DNA of 64,000 nucleotides from Cycas panzhihuaensis. Taxonomy: Eukaryota > Cycadophyta. Below are positions 22,255 to 33,699 of this stretch, one piece after another (positions within the stretch are counted from its first letter, which is position 1; every line of letters starts with the position of its first letter). Both the position numbers and the translations under genes were made by a program. The notes under the pieces were generated by a model. It was not told where the DNA came from. It worked only from the letters and a program-made list of their open reading frames with translations, and searched no databases. The stretch spans positions 53,079,741 to 53,143,740 of the forward strand of contig CM041465.1 of the NCBI GenBank assembly GCA_023213395.1, in the 5' to 3' direction.

Positions 22255-23481
22255 GTGGTATTTACGACATCGCGTCGATATCCGACTCGCAGGAATATCG
22301 CCCGGTTAGCAACAAGGTTAGGTCGCGTGTCCGCTGATCGCCAGCAACACCTCCTCGTGACGGGGCGTTGTACAAGAGGTCTTTCGTCGGGCTCTTGCTC
22401 GCTGCGTCCCGACGGCGACCAGACACTCCGCGAATGCCACCACGGCATTTGTGGGGGCCACTTTGGGGGTCAGTCTATGGCCCAAAGGATCCTTCGCATG
22501 GGCTATTACTGGCCGTCCCTGTTTAAGGACGCCCATGCCTGTGCCCTTAGATGCCGGCGTTGTCAGGAGCACGCCAACGTCTCCCACGTGCCGTCCGAGG
22601 CGTTGCATCCTATCGTGTCTCCGTGGCCCTTTTCCCAATGGGGTCTCGACCTCATCGGGGCTATAACGCCGCCCTCTTCTGGACAGCATAGATTTATTCT
22701 AACTGCTACCGAGTACTTTACTAAATGGGCAGAAGCAATCCCCCTGTCCACTACCCCTGGCAAGACGATAGCCACCTTCGTCTACCAGCACATTATCTGT
22801 CGCTTTGGGATCCCGGACGTCCTAATCACAGATAATGGGACTCCCTTTTGCAATAAGGAGATGGATGAATTATGCGAGAAGTTCAAGATCTCGCATAAGA
22901 CATCATCCCCTTATTACCCCCAAGCCAACGGGCAAATCGAATCCTTCAACAAAACGCTCATTGGCATCCTAAAGAAGACCGTTGCCCAGTCTCAGCGGAT
23001 CGGCATATCCAGCCCCCTTCCGCCCTATGGGCTTATCGTACCTCTATCCAGGACACCACGGATGACCCCATTCTCGTTAGTGTATGGAACCGAGGCGATA
23101 CTCCCATTGGAAGTGGAGATCCCTTCTCTTCGGGTTTCCCTTCGAGGCCTCATCGATGAGGAGTCTATTCGTCAGGCTCGCCTCCTCGACCTCGAAGCCC
23201 TGGATGAGAAGCGCTTAGCGGCCTACCAAGCGAACCTCGCTTCGAAGGCCCGTCTGCAGAAGACGCACGACAAGCGCCTTCGCTTAAGTCCTCGTGTCCC
23301 GGGACCATGTCCTCAAGCGGAATATCTCCACGATCGCTTGGCCAAATTCGGGCCCAAGTGGGTGGGTCCTTCGTCGTTCTCGGCCTCGATAATCTGCGCA
23401 AGATACAGGATCGCCACCCTGGATGGCTTGGAATTTGAAAAGGCGGTCAACGGGAAATTCCTCAAGAAGTTCTACTCGTGA
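22255..23481 (+). CDS. Element C integrase (open frame)
   Basis: The 408-codon open frame is the longest intact pol piece of C. It shows the zinc segment (HHGICGGHFG, then CRRCQEH, residues about 61-104) and all three catalytic acids: WGLDLIG, ITDNGTPF and QIESFNKT (about residues 130-230). It ends with the MTPFSLVYGTEAILPLE motif, a helical tail and FEKAVNGKFLKKFY. No chromodomain is present, as expected for the Tat side. The first 40 or so residues look frameshifted, and a short stretch after QSQRIG is off-frame compared with E. It would insert the cDNA into chromosomes. True start unclear, since it is part of a polyprotein. Confidence 0.88.
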   Translation: MVFTTSRRYPTRRNIARLATRLGRVSADRQQHLLVTGRCTRGLSSGSCSLRPDGDQTLRECHHGICGGHFGGQSMAQRILRMGYYWPSLFKDAHACALRCRRCQEHANVSHVPSEALHPIVSPWPFSQWGLDLIGAITPPSSGQHRFILTATEYFTKWAEAIPLSTTPGKTIATFVYQHIICRFGIPDVLITDNGTPFCNKEMDELCEKFKISHKTSSPYYPQANGQIESFNKTLIGILKKTVAQSQRIGISSPLPPYGLIVPLSRTPRMTPFSLVYGTEAILPLEVEIPSLRVSLRGLIDEESIRQARLLDLEALDEKRLAAYQANLASKARLQKTHDKRLRLSPRVPGPCPQAEYLHDRLAKFGPKWVGPSSFSASIICARYRIATLDGLEFEKAVNGKFLKKFYS

Positions 23482-24199
23482 TTTCCATCCCTTGCTCCGA
23501 AACGAGCCTAAACTACCATCTTAGATTGTCCCCATTCCTCCTAATCATGGGTTGAATGGCAATTTAAGGTGGATTTTTCTTCGCCTGCTCAGCCTCCTCT
23601 GCGAACCCGCGTTCCCATGAGCTCTTGGGAACCTTTGTCTTCCTATCTTGGGCATTCCCCAAATTAGGACGATCACTGGAGTATCGTTCTCGCCCTTTCC
23701 ATGCTTGTCGTTTCCTTTGCACATTCCGCTATGCTCCTCGTGGACATGTATGTCGCCCCATCCTCTAACCTCACACCTCTCGATCGCCTCTACTCACGGT
23801 GGATGTGTGTGCTCTTGTTAGACATATGGCCATACATGGAAGGAAACACCTGCATACTTTCAATAAGATATCTACAACAAAAAAATCTACATATCTACAC
23901 ATTTGCATTTTTAAAACAAACAAATATTTACAGCATATAAACATTTACAACTTACAAAAATATCCATTTACAAAAATAAATCATACATGCTACCTCTACC
24001 ATACATGGTACACCATTTCATGTCAAAATGGGGTTCCAATTACCCCGTATGTGTATATATATCAAAATGTCATGGTACATCGTGTGTGTGGGAAGCCGGG
24101 ATCCTTGCAGGGGGAGTACAATCATGTGAGCCTACATATGACCCCACAGGCCCGCTTTCCCGTGAAACCATATATGTGTACACGGATCTCCTAGCTACT
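23482..24199. other. Element C convergent 3' region
   Basis: No gene. This stretch lies where the sense pol region ends and the minus-strand gene ends, so it is a meeting point of two transcription units. It holds an AT-rich run of repeated catatttg/tatttac strings at about 23870-23990. Homologues are at 58529-59081 (D) and 49742-50486 (E). The position suggests polyadenylation signals for both directions, but none can be proved by eye. Confidence 0.5.
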
Positions 24200-26060
24200 G
24201 CTGCTGCTGCCCCGATCCTGGGGTCCTGTCTCCTGGCCTGCGTGATCCTCTCCCGGGACCACGTCCTGCGAGGCTCCTCCACGGTCCTCTGCGAGCCGCC
24301 CGCCCGCCGCCTCGTCCGTGGCTGCCTGGGTCGTGGCCCTGCAGGTGTGTGTCCGGCTCTGCCGACCTCGAGGCTATCTCGCCACTAGGCGATCAGACGG
24401 CCCGGATACGATCCCGCTCTCCCGAGTGCCTCCTCCGTCCTAAGACGCCGGTGATGATTATCACCGGGTCCCGCTCTGTCTCACTTTGTGCCACCTCAGG
24501 CCTCTAGAGCTGGACCCGTCCTCGCAGCCTCGTCTCTCTCGCGCCTCATCCTCTCGCTCAAGGCTGCCTCTCTCTGCTGCAGCTGTCCCTCAGGATGTAG
24601 CGTGCTCTTGGGACTCGCAGACCCATATATCCCTCGCCTCACCAACGGGCGAATGCCTCTCTGTGGGCTCCACGCCTAGGCTCATCACCTGCCTGGATGG
24701 GCGGTTGCCCCTCCGCATAGACCTGAGGGAATATCTCCCTCGCCACCGCCTCCATCAGTCTCCTGATCTCCGCTACACCTGCCAAGGCAACATGCCATGC
24801 GTCAGTATGTATCCTCGATGTAAATCAAATCAAATCAAAATTCTATCTAGATGTCAAACGACTAAGGGAACGGTTAGGTCTCACCTGCTTTGCCGCCGGC
24901 CCTCTGCCGGGCGACATCTCCTCTCTGCTCCCTTGCCACGGCCGTGCCTCATCCTCGAGCACGCCCCTCCGCCGCCCGCCTCATCCTCGGTAGGGACGGG
25001 CTCGACTCTCGCTCCTCCGGATCTCCTCACGATCCGGAGCCTGGTCCCCCTGGTCCCTGCTGCCCTGCTCGCCTCTGCAGCTCCTGACGGGCCTGCCCCT
25101 CCTGTGGCAGCCCCGGGTGATCCCGCTGCAGTCCCTGGTGGCTGTGATGGGCCAGCCCCATCGCCCCCATCGTCGTCATCGTCATCGCTGTCATCGATGG
25201 GTGCTCCCCCCTCTGCTGGGTCGTCGCTCGCCCACCTCACCGCCCTGTATGGGTCCTCTACGTAGTCTGTCAGGGTGAGGAGGTCGAGCGATGTCGCGTC
25301 GACCGACCGGCGGACATGAGGCTGGTCCTCTGTCCCTCTGAACTGCGTCACACTGTGGACCATCGGGGCCCACCTCGATATGGGGAACGGTCCCCACTGC
25401 GGTGCCATCACGCGAAATGGTCAAAGAACCAGCACTGGAGCAATGTGCTGTATGACAGGCCACCTCTCCCTGAGCCTCTGATCGCATCCAGTTGGGCGAC
25501 GAGGTTCGCCACAACTAGAGTAGCCCAATCCATCCTCTCGCCGGCCAGACGGCGTGCTGGCCCACCCAGACCTCACGATCTCCTCAGAGTTCTGTTTCCG
25601 GAGATCCCGAATAATGCATAATAAAATGAGCTTCCTCGCCGAGGAATCCCCGACATGAGTACCGTCTGGAGAGGAGCCCCTCCCCGCTGCCATCTGTCTC
25701 CCCCCGTGAGGAACTGGGCCGCCTCTGCGTGTGCTGCCTCACTGCTAGGCAACGCCCTCAATCTCACGGCCTCCCATCCGGGCACCCCTGTGATCCGCCT
25801 TGACATCCTGCGGAGTAATGGTGACGTCCCTATCCGAGGTGAAACACATGCCTCCTCCTATCCCAAAGGCGACACAATGTCCACCAGAGTCTATGATCGA
25901 CGCAGCGTCTTGAGGGGTCTTCAAGGCCTTGTATAGGCTGCATCTCTTCACAACCGCCTCCTCCTCCGATGACTCTAAGCTACTCAGAATGGGTACGCCG
26001 ATGTTCTCGCGGTTGTCCACCGCGATAAGCACTGCGATCACCATACCAAGAGTCAATCTC
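24200..26060 (-). pseudogene. Element C antisense gene, plant-mobile-domain-like
   Basis: Opposite to gag-pol. The N-terminal exon reads IAVDNRENIGVPILS (about 26020), followed by a damaged counterpart of WDRRRHIFHLP, then VTITPQDV (about 25810) and RFLTGGDRWQ-like sequence (about 25700). A helical region is followed by an acidic, proline-rich stretch with nine Asp in a row interrupted by Ser (about 25170-25200), and after an intron by a coiled-coil tail. The FHLP...ITP.D...LG.P pattern is that of plant mobile domain (PMD) proteins such as MAIL1/MAIN. That is family recognition by eye and needs a profile search. The frame is broken by indels. D and E carry the same gene. Confidence 0.6.
24779..24884 (-). 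other. Spliceosomal-type intron in element C antisense gene
   Basis: Read on the minus strand, CAG|GTGAGACC at 24885/24884 and CCTTGGCAG|GTGTAG at 24779/24778 form canonical GT...AG borders of a 106-nt intron. The same borders delimit a 109-nt intron in D. A retroelement's own genomic RNA would carry this intron in the unspliceable orientation, so it survives reverse transcription. Confidence 0.65.
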
Positions 26061-26144
26061 CTAGCAGTCTATCCCTATGTCTTTTCCAGTTTTCGGGGCC
26101 GTTTGGCCCCTTTTTGTGTTTTTTCTAACTTTCGCTGCGTCTGC

Positions 26145-26172
26145 CTCGAACTTAGCTGCAGCTAAGTTCGAG
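26145..26172. promoter_or_regulatory. 28-nt perfect palindrome between divergent genes (C)
   Basis: The centre cttagctgcagctaag, flanked by ctcgaa/ttcgag, is perfectly self-complementary over 28 nt and is followed by gcggccgc. It lies between the start of the antisense gene and the aRNH unit. D and E have long palindromes of different sequence at the same place. Confidence 0.65.
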
Positions 26173-26638
26173 CGGCCGCGGCGATCCTTTTCCCTGCTGC
26201 GATCTGGCGGCAAAATCGTGTCAGCAATCTTGCCGCAGATCACGGCAGCCTCCTAAAAGTGGGATTTTGCCCCCGAAAATCAAAATTTTTTGCGGTGGAC
26301 CCCATGGGGGGCCACCGACCCGGCCGCCTAATGCCTGTGTCCTCTTCGGGTCCGATTCGGACTCGGAGGTTCTAATCGCCCATAAAGGGCGTGGGAAAGC
26401 ATTTAAATTCAATAAAGAGCAATGAAATTCAAATCGCAAATTCACTGAGGTATCGTAGGATCCACTCACTGGATCCGGTCTGACGGTCGTCATCTCGTTT
26501 CCTGGCAACGACTTGTCTCCTCGCCTCCGATCTAACGGTCGGATCATCCTGTGTTTCAAGTCGGGCCTTCCGTCGTAAGGGGAAAGGCTCGGTTTCGTCG
26601 AGAGCCGGTGAAAATGAATCCGTTTTCATTGATTTTCC

Positions 26639-26647
26639 TTATATAAA
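26639..26647 (+). promoter_or_regulatory. Conserved TATA box upstream of aRNH (C)
   Basis: ttatataaa preceded by ttttcc and followed by gtgggccccgacgg. The same block stands about 520-545 bp before the aRNH start in C, D and E, whereas most surrounding sequence has diverged more. It is a candidate internal core promoter for a short aRNH transcript. Confidence 0.55.
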
Positions 26648-27158
26648 GTGGGCCCCGACGGCTTTTCTTCCGTTTTGGCTCGTGATGATCGTCGGGACCG
26701 TCTCACACGCCTGATCGCCTTTGCCCTCAGGCCCGGCCGCCCATTGCGCGCCCTGGGCGCCCTTCTTGCTTCCCCTCACGCAAGCATTTATGGCGCTTTA
26801 TGGTCGCATTTTTGGGGGGGCCCTTTTGCACCGTTTTGCGCGCTGCTCCCGAGCATGCCCGAGTTTATACTCGTTTGGCTCGTTTCGCCGCTCTGAGCTC
26901 GTTTTTGCAGTCCTTTTTCGCCCCTGGAGCTCCCGAAGGAAATGTTCCCCCGTCTGGGGGCACGTTTTGCTTTCCGAAGCAACTTTCGGGGACTCCAGGG
27001 TGCCGTTTTCCGCCTACTCGATCGATTGCCCCGATGGCTCGCTCTCGGGTAGCCTCATTGCTAGGTCCTCCTACCCTCCGCGGCCCGCTTCGTGTTCGCT
27101 ATTCGAGTCTTCGTGTTGCTTACATTGCTATTTGTTGCCCCGAGTTCAGCATTCGACC

Positions 27159-27560
27159 ATGTCTCTCCTCATTTTCACCGATGGTGGAAGTCGCGGCAAC
27201 CCCGGGCCTTCCATTGCGTGGATTCTTCGTAGTCCCTCGGGCATGATTACATGCGTTACGGAATCTTTCTTCCGAGGCTACCAATAACGGCCGAGTACGG
27301 CCGTTATTGAAGCCCTTCGATGCTCTTCGTTTCCATCAAGGGTCTATTGTGTTGTTTTGCGATTCTCAGGTTGTGGTGTCCCACCTCACCCAGGTTTACC
27401 AGGTGCGGTGCCCTCACCGAGAACCCTCGCGTCTGTGTCCCTCCCGGCTCGTTTCTCATCGGTGGATATTCGGCATATCCCAGGCACCTCAATCTTGGTA
27501 GGCCGACCTCGTCGCCTCATCCTTGAGCGTCGCCTCCCTCTTCTTGATGGCCGGCGTTGA
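27159..27560 (+). pseudogene. Element C archaeal-type RNase H (aRNH), damaged
   Basis: The ATG at 27159 begins MSLLIFTDGGSRGNPGP, the first strand and first catalytic Asp of an archaeal/plant-type RNase H. The central part is broken by small indels (about 27240-27310). The later motifs are visible in other frames: CDSQVVVSHLTQVYQV-like (about 27358) and HIP...LN (about 27470). The homologue in D is intact. In described Tat elements aRNH usually lies between RNase H and integrase; here it is a separate downstream unit. Confidence 0.8.
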
Positions 27561-27909
27561 GGCTTGCACAGCCCGGCCGTGCAGTCTCTAGTTCTTTGGT
27601 TAGTTAGATGCGCTTGCCCTGTTTGCTAGATGCCCTGCTACTTCATATTGCACCTTAGTAGCAGGGCATCCCGTTCTTCTTGCTTACTTCAGTTTCCGCT
27701 CGATGCTTAGACGACGCGTAGGCAGCCCCTACGTTGTCCTCGTCTCTGTCGCCCTTGTCCACGCGTTCCGCCACGACACTTGCCCGCACCCTTGGACCAC
27801 GTCGCCCTTTATTGTTCATATGTATATGCATGTGCTACTCATGTTTCTTGGTTGCCAGCATTCGCCATCACATTACGCTCTCGAGCAGTGAGGCTCTGGC
27901 GCGAGGCGA
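27561..27909. other. Element C region between aRNH and 3' LTR
   Basis: No gene. It contains pyrimidine-rich sequence and ends in gaggctctggcgcgaggcga before the LTR. A clean polypurine tract is not visible; the mixed gaggcga may be its remnant. D and E are similar here. Confidence 0.5.
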
Positions 27910-30409
27910 TGTTCCTAGCTATTGGGAATGGACTTGCGACACATCGACCAGGTTTGTGCGGTATATGCCTTTACTTTGCTTACTTATGATCGCTGCGATG
28001 GTGGGAATGGTTTGATTGACATGTACTGTCCATATGCACTGTTTCATTGCTTGTTCATTATGCATGTGCTAACGGCACCTTTTAGCCTATGATGACTCAC
28101 GGTGAGGCATTCATCGTGAATCGACACCGTGTCGCGTACAACCACCCACGACGTCTCCATGGTCTTCGGGATGCTTTTGCCGGCTGTTTATGCGTGTTAC
28201 GGCGTCGCTTATGTTGCAAACCCTTTCTAAGCTGGTTTAACCCTTAGTTAGGTCTTTTTGCGTTTGAGTACATGCCCATGACCTAAAACTGCTCTTGACT
28301 AATGTATTTTGAGTTTAACTTATGATTTTACCTTAAAGACCTGATTTCTTACTTTAATTTTACATTTTGGGTTTCGGTTCGTCTGTGATAAACTAAGCGA
28401 TGCAGCGGAGTTCGGCGTGATGCAGCTAAGTTCTTGTGATGCAACTGTTTAAAATTTAAAAAAAAAGAAACACGATGCCGCGATTTTTCGGAATGGCTAG
28501 CGTGGCTCTAATCAGTTGGGCGCGAGGCCCCCAACGTTAAACTTCACTCAAGACATAAAAACGCTTTTTTCACTCATTTGCCTCATGATTGAATGAATTT
28601 TTCTACTCTCTACTTCACTCTCCTCTCAAGTTTTCTTCACAAAAGACAAGACAAACAAACAAGAACAAGAGACACTTTTCAACACTGTGGGGACGGAGGC
28701 ACCAAGGGTCGCTATTCTTTGGAGATCTGAGGCCATTCTTTGCCCCCTCTGACTCCAATACAAGCACTCTTCCTCCTCACACATATTGAAGGCCTCAAGA
28801 GGATTTTGCACCAAGAAAACCATTGCAAGGAACCATTTCCATCTCACTTTCTTGCATGAGGCTCCACCACTCCTCTCTCTTGCAAGGGACATGCTACATT
28901 GCTTCATAGGCATCTCTTGGACCGCTCCAAGTTGCCAAGTGCTCACATGCACTCCTCCTTCATCATTTGAGGTATTTGGTGTCATTTCTTTGGTGTTTTG
29001 CTTGTTTTTTTGTATTATTTCGCTTGCAACTCTTTGCTTCCTTTTATGTATGCACTTTCTTGGTTTCCCCTTAATGGGTTGATGCAAGGAACCATAGTAT
29101 TTGTGGCTTATTAGAGTGTCACAGGATAGGCTTAGTTTCCCATTCTTTTCTTCCACTCACCCTTCTTCTCCCATCCTTCTCTTTCGCCATTTCTTGGGCA
29201 AACCCAAGCATAAAGGGTTACGAGGGTTTGAGGGAGATTAGGCGGGGTTAGTCCCCATTCTTCCTACTCCCCAAGGGTTCCATCCCTTTTCCTCTCCCCT
29301 TTATTTTCCGCTTTTGCTTAAGTAGGGCTAGAGAGGCTTGGAGAATCGGTTGAGTGTTTACCTTGGCATATGCTACCCGTTGCTCCATGATCTTTTTGTC
29401 GCATGCTAGCATCGTTTCCCTTACATCCTGTGGAGACCTCTCGTGGGTGAGTTAGCCATCCCGAGGCTATACTCAACCCCATTTGGGGTGCGTTTGTGGT
29501 ATGTGACCTTAGCATGCTTATCATGTGACTTTGCTTCTTTTATTGCATGTTAGCATTTAGCCATATCTTTTTAACCTAGTTCGCTTTACTTGCAACATAT
29601 ATACATATATCTTTTGGCATCTCGTAGCCTCTCTTTCGAGAGGAAGGTATTCCGCTTATTTCCTTGCAGGAGCATTCGGGACGAGGGGACGCATAAGGTC
29701 GACCCATTGCTGGTCGACACTTGCTTGGTATGTTTTCCCTTTGTGTATGCCGTTTGAGCTTTATTTTACATCATTTCGGTTTAGTTAGTGCTTATTTGCT
29801 TTCGGGAGGTAAGTGATCCCCATCACCGCTTGCAAGACGTCGCATCTGAGGAGGACGACGGGAGGAAGCGCAAGCAGGAGCCGGACACTGCGTCTCATTA
29901 GCCCAACCCGGATCGGTATTCTCCGCTCACCCTTCATACTCCTTTTCTCGCTCTTATGTTTCTTTCGCTTGCTTTGGTAGTTAGAGAAATATAAGGAAAA
30001 GGAAAAGAAATAACTATTTATTTTGTACTTGCTTTTTGCTCTACATTTGCTTTACGTGCGCTTTCTTTGCTACACCACCGCACACTATAGTGTCGAGATT
30101 CTTTGACCGATCCCCTTTAGCCGCTCTTGCACATATCTTACTGCGACACGTTTGGTTGGTTACCCTTCGCCGCTTTCTCATTGCCTTGAGAAGTAGCGGC
30201 GTCTTTCCTTTTCCCTTCCGGCCATCCAGAAGGGTAGGAGGTCTCGCCTTACTGCGGCTACTGGAAGCAACCGGGCACCTTGCGATCCGTGCACTGCGCT
30301 CGAGACGGACGTCCCACGAGGTATCATCCTCGTTCTTTAGCCTATTAGCCCTGTGGTTTTGTGTCCTTCCCGCTAGGCGTTGGATCATTGCCCCGTGGAG
30401 AGCGTTTCA
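27910..30409 (+). repeat. Element C 3' LTR
   Basis: It begins tgttcctagctattggg and ends gagagcgtttca, directly followed by the duplicated target gactg (30410-30414). At 2500 bp it is 24 bp shorter than the 5' copy because of scattered indels. Confidence 0.94.
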
Positions 30410-30920
30410 GACTGATTAGGCAAAATGTTTACATTATATCCTTTGGGTAGATAAAATGACAATCAAATGATCAGATAAGTAGATGCCATTCCAATTAATA
30501 TATGGCTTGGAAGCTGTACTTCCATTAAAATTCCAAGTGAAAACCTTCAAGATAGTAGTTTAATTACAAATGGAGGAGCAAGATTCGTGAAACCAGAGGG
30601 TCGTGGAACTTCTGAAATTGGATGAATGAAGGGCACGAGCCTTATGGGATGTAAAATCCAAGAAGAAATGACAAAAAGCGTTGCATGATCAACATTTTTG
30701 AACACTGCAATTCAATGAAGGCGATCTTGTACTCATGTATAATAACAAGTTTCAAATAAAACCAAGTAAACTAAAACTACGTTGATTAGGACCATATAGG
30801 GTGATCCACATTGGGAAGAATGGAGTAGTTTAACTTAGATAATTACATGAAAATATCTTCCTAAGACTATCAATGGAAGCAGGTTGAAGCCTTATTATGT
30901 GCTTATACTTACTACATACT
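30410..30920 (+). pseudogene. Element B, 3' part: integrase C-terminus
   Basis: After the C insertion the B integrase resumes with an LHYILWVDKMTIK segment and MPFQLIYGLEAVLPLKFQV (about 30480). A helical stretch, QFNEGDLVLMYNNKFQ (about 30710) and LGPYRVIHIGKNGVV (about 30795) follow. These are the standard C-terminal integrase motifs of the family and match element F closely. Nothing of the family's later region (22-bp array, downstream frame) follows, so B is truncated near here. Confidence 0.85.
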
Positions 30921-31157
30921 ATTATGCATATACTAATAAGTAGACATGGGATAATCATAAGTATCGATTACTCTATCATACGCTTAATCTAGAACATATA
31001 ACAATTCATCAATGGAGGGAGAAACTACAATCGTTCTATTAGTAATAAGTCACATCTAATTCTCTCACCCAGAGTAGTACATAGAGTCCTTACAAGCACA
31101 ATATACAACAAGCTTAATTACCACTGCACAAGTGCATAGTGCATTGCATAAGTAATA

Positions 31158-31189
<32 letters not shown>

Positions 31190-31229
31190 TGCACTTTTCT
31201 TACAAAATATTCTTTATTTATTCTTGTCT
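30921..31229. other. Junction between element B and element F
   Basis: AT-rich sequence with no coding signal separates the 3' ends of the two inverted elements. It ends in the CA microsatellite. It might hold the LTR remnant of either element, but I see no paired copy. Confidence 0.45.
31162..31189. repeat. (CA)14 microsatellite
   Basis: Fourteen uninterrupted CA units, located at the joint of elements B and F. Confidence 0.95.
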
Positions 31230-33330
31230 ATATAATCATTAGTTGTTGTGGGTGTTGTAGTTCCAAAATCAGTTACAACGACCTGTCCGAAGAGTGCCAT
31301 CTACCGTTTACTTCTCCAAGGCTCATGTGACTACTTACATGGGGGTCAGGTCAGTATATTATGTAAGGTGGAGAAAGTCCATTTTTCTTACAATGATCAT
31401 AGAGGATGTCCAGATTATGCAACACTTGTAATTGATCCATTGTAAGTTTTTGCTCTTGAATACAACTCCTTGATTTCATCCTCTAATTCCTTATTTCACA
31501 CCTTCATATAAATCAAATCACTTCATAATAAAGTGATCATGAACCAAAAATGATTTGCATGTTCTACATCCTCCTATGTTTGCAAAACCCAACCCCCTAA
31601 TTTATATACAACCTTTTATAATCCTGGAGGGATTTGTTCCTTAAACTTATCTTCAAAAACTTTTACTAAATGCCATACCTTAGTTGTGTCCCCTACCCAA
31701 TGCATAATACATTTAATCAAAAATTCCAACTTAGCTTCATAAGTGGCTAGCTGATCTTTTGCCTTTTGGATTCTTTACATGTCAGGAGGTGGACGTTTAT
31801 TCCAATCTTCCAATTCATTGATTAATTGCCTGGTAACCTTAACAAAAAAGGAAGTCTTCCAATGTGCCACATTGTGTGGTTTATATTCTATTAGATTAAT
31901 TCTCTCTTCCAAAAATTCTTCATTAAAATTGAAATCAACCTCAACTAGCTGACTATTCAAAATCCTTATTTTTTATTGCTGCATTTTTTCTACTGTAAGT
32001 TTCTTTCTCTTTTTTCTTTCTTCCTTTGAACTTGCCAACTTATCTAGTTATTGTCTTGGTTGGGGCTGATCTTCCAGAATTTCCTATTTGATTGCCACCC
32101 CCTCTACCCCTTCTTATTGTTTACAATTTTTAATTTCTTCCCTTCTCCTCTTTTCCACTTCTTCATCTATGCTAGTGGCCTCCTATTTCTTATGTTCTTC
32201 AGCTAACGAGGTCACCTTTTCTCACTACCATTTTTCTTGTCTATCATCCTGTATTTTTGGTTGAGGGTTATTTATATGACATTTCAATAAGAACCAATCC
32301 TTTACTTTCTCCTGAATTTGAGTCATCCATTCTTTCTTCTATTTTTTGAATTGTTCTACCCATCTTGTCATGACTGATTGCCCTTGTTCAGCTTAGGGTA
32401 AATCCAACCTAGGACATTGAGAATACAATAGGCCTTGAAATAAGGTTTGATGATAAAAGACTACAGATTGAGTATTGATTTTAATATTGTTTAATTTTTC
32501 TAAAAGCTTACTAGATAGAAAGGAAGCCCAATTAAAATTTTCTCCCTATGCCACTCTAAGGAGCATGGATCTCATCTCTGTTGGCACATATAGATTCTTT
32601 TGGCTCACAATGACTCTAGTAAAGAAAAAATGAGCCACTAAATTCCTTTGATCTACTACGATTCCTGCAATTTGAATACTAGAGGTAGAAGGACCTAATA
32701 CCTAAGCTCCTAATTATTTTATTGCCTGATCTCAAGGGATTCTTTTGTCTTTTAGAACCTCTTAACCATAATTGGTTAAGCCTAAAATCTTGGCAATGGA
32801 TTAATCCAACATATCCAACAGCCTAGGTTGGTATGCTATCAAATAAACCATAATGGAGAAAAAACTTATCGCTATTAGGAACAATCCTATTTGGATGGAC
32901 TGGGTGAATCCTACCTTAGTTAGTTTTGCTTTTCTTTCATCTTCCTCCAGCATCATATTCCATTTGTTCTAATTCATTCATCATTCATTTCTCAAAAATT
33001 GATTTTAATGTCTACCTTCCCATTAATACCTCCCATGCTCATTCTACTTTTAGTTGATAACCTTGCTACATTTTTTCTTGACTAGCTATGTTCTATTGTG
33101 TATCATATGCAAAGTTAGAATAATTGAAAATATAGGATATATTCCATAGGTTGTAACCAAGTCACATTTATTATCTATATTATGTATGGTAGCCACTTGT
33201 CATAGTTTAATATGTCAGTACTCCTCCCATTATTTTTCATTTCAACTCTTTAATGACTTATCATTATGATTTGATATACAATCATATCTCTTTGGTGGCT
33301 AAATCTCTACTGCCATAACCATTTTGATGG
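31230..33330 (-). pseudogene. Element F downstream frame, unrecognised
   Basis: Past the integrase and the minisatellite the minus strand holds a long degenerate frame with protein-like stretches, for example VVDQRNLVAHFFFTRV (about 32640), a Lys/Glu-rich coil around 32000-32200 and the open 61 codons at 31775-31960 (NFNEEFLEERINLIEYK). It could be the additional ORF that some Tat and Athila elements carry after integrase. I do not recognise the family, and no transmembrane or envelope feature is evident. B lacks it. Confidence 0.4.
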
Positions 33331-33699
33331 TAAGTACATCCTTTTCAATCTTTTTGCTTTTTCAAAAAATCTTCACAATCTATTATGTTAATTCCTTGCC
33401 TTTATTTTTGAATAATTATAACATGAGTTATAATCTCCTAATTGTTGATTCTCGTAAGGCTAATAAGATCCATTTTCGATCATCTTGCTTACCGAACTGT
33501 AATTATCTTGCTTGAGGGAGTAATTTTCCTTTATTCCTGCTTGCCATTTCCTTTCTTCCACTTGCTATCTTTGTCCCAAGGTAGTAAATTTCTATTATCT
33601 ATAGTTGTCTTTCTATATTAGATTGTGATAATTTATCCAGGGCTAGGACTTCTTTATTCCTAGTCACAATTGCTTCCCTTTTCTACTATGACTTTTTAC

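Larger units (their letters stand above)
14326..30409 (+). mobile_element. Element C: giant Tat/Retand-like Ty3 element
   Basis: A 16,084-bp element with LTRs of 2524 and 2500 bp and a perfect target duplication gactg (14321-14325 and 30410-30414). Inside, on the plus strand, are gag, protease, reverse transcriptase, RNase H and integrase. A minus-strand intron-containing gene follows, then a plus-strand archaeal-type RNase H before the 3' LTR. The very long LTRs, the tRNA-Arg-like primer site and the second RNase H place it on the Tat side (Retand/Ogre relatives) of Ty3/gypsy. Frames are broken mainly by short indels; integrase is the best-kept domain. Confidence 0.93.

Noticed and set aside
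24486-25265. 259-codon plus-strand frame
   Set aside because: It is the shadow of the GC-rich antisense gene: Pro/Ser/Ala composition, and not conserved as a frame in D or E.
14326-30409. Endogenous pararetrovirus (caulimovirid) as the source of C
   Set aside because: Long terminal repeats, a 5-bp target duplication and an integrase with a complete DDE triad identify an LTR retrotransposon; no movement or coat protein motif is present.
31230-33330. Envelope-like gene in element F
   Set aside because: Position after integrase would fit, but I see neither a signal peptide nor a transmembrane segment, and the composition is that of a charged coil.
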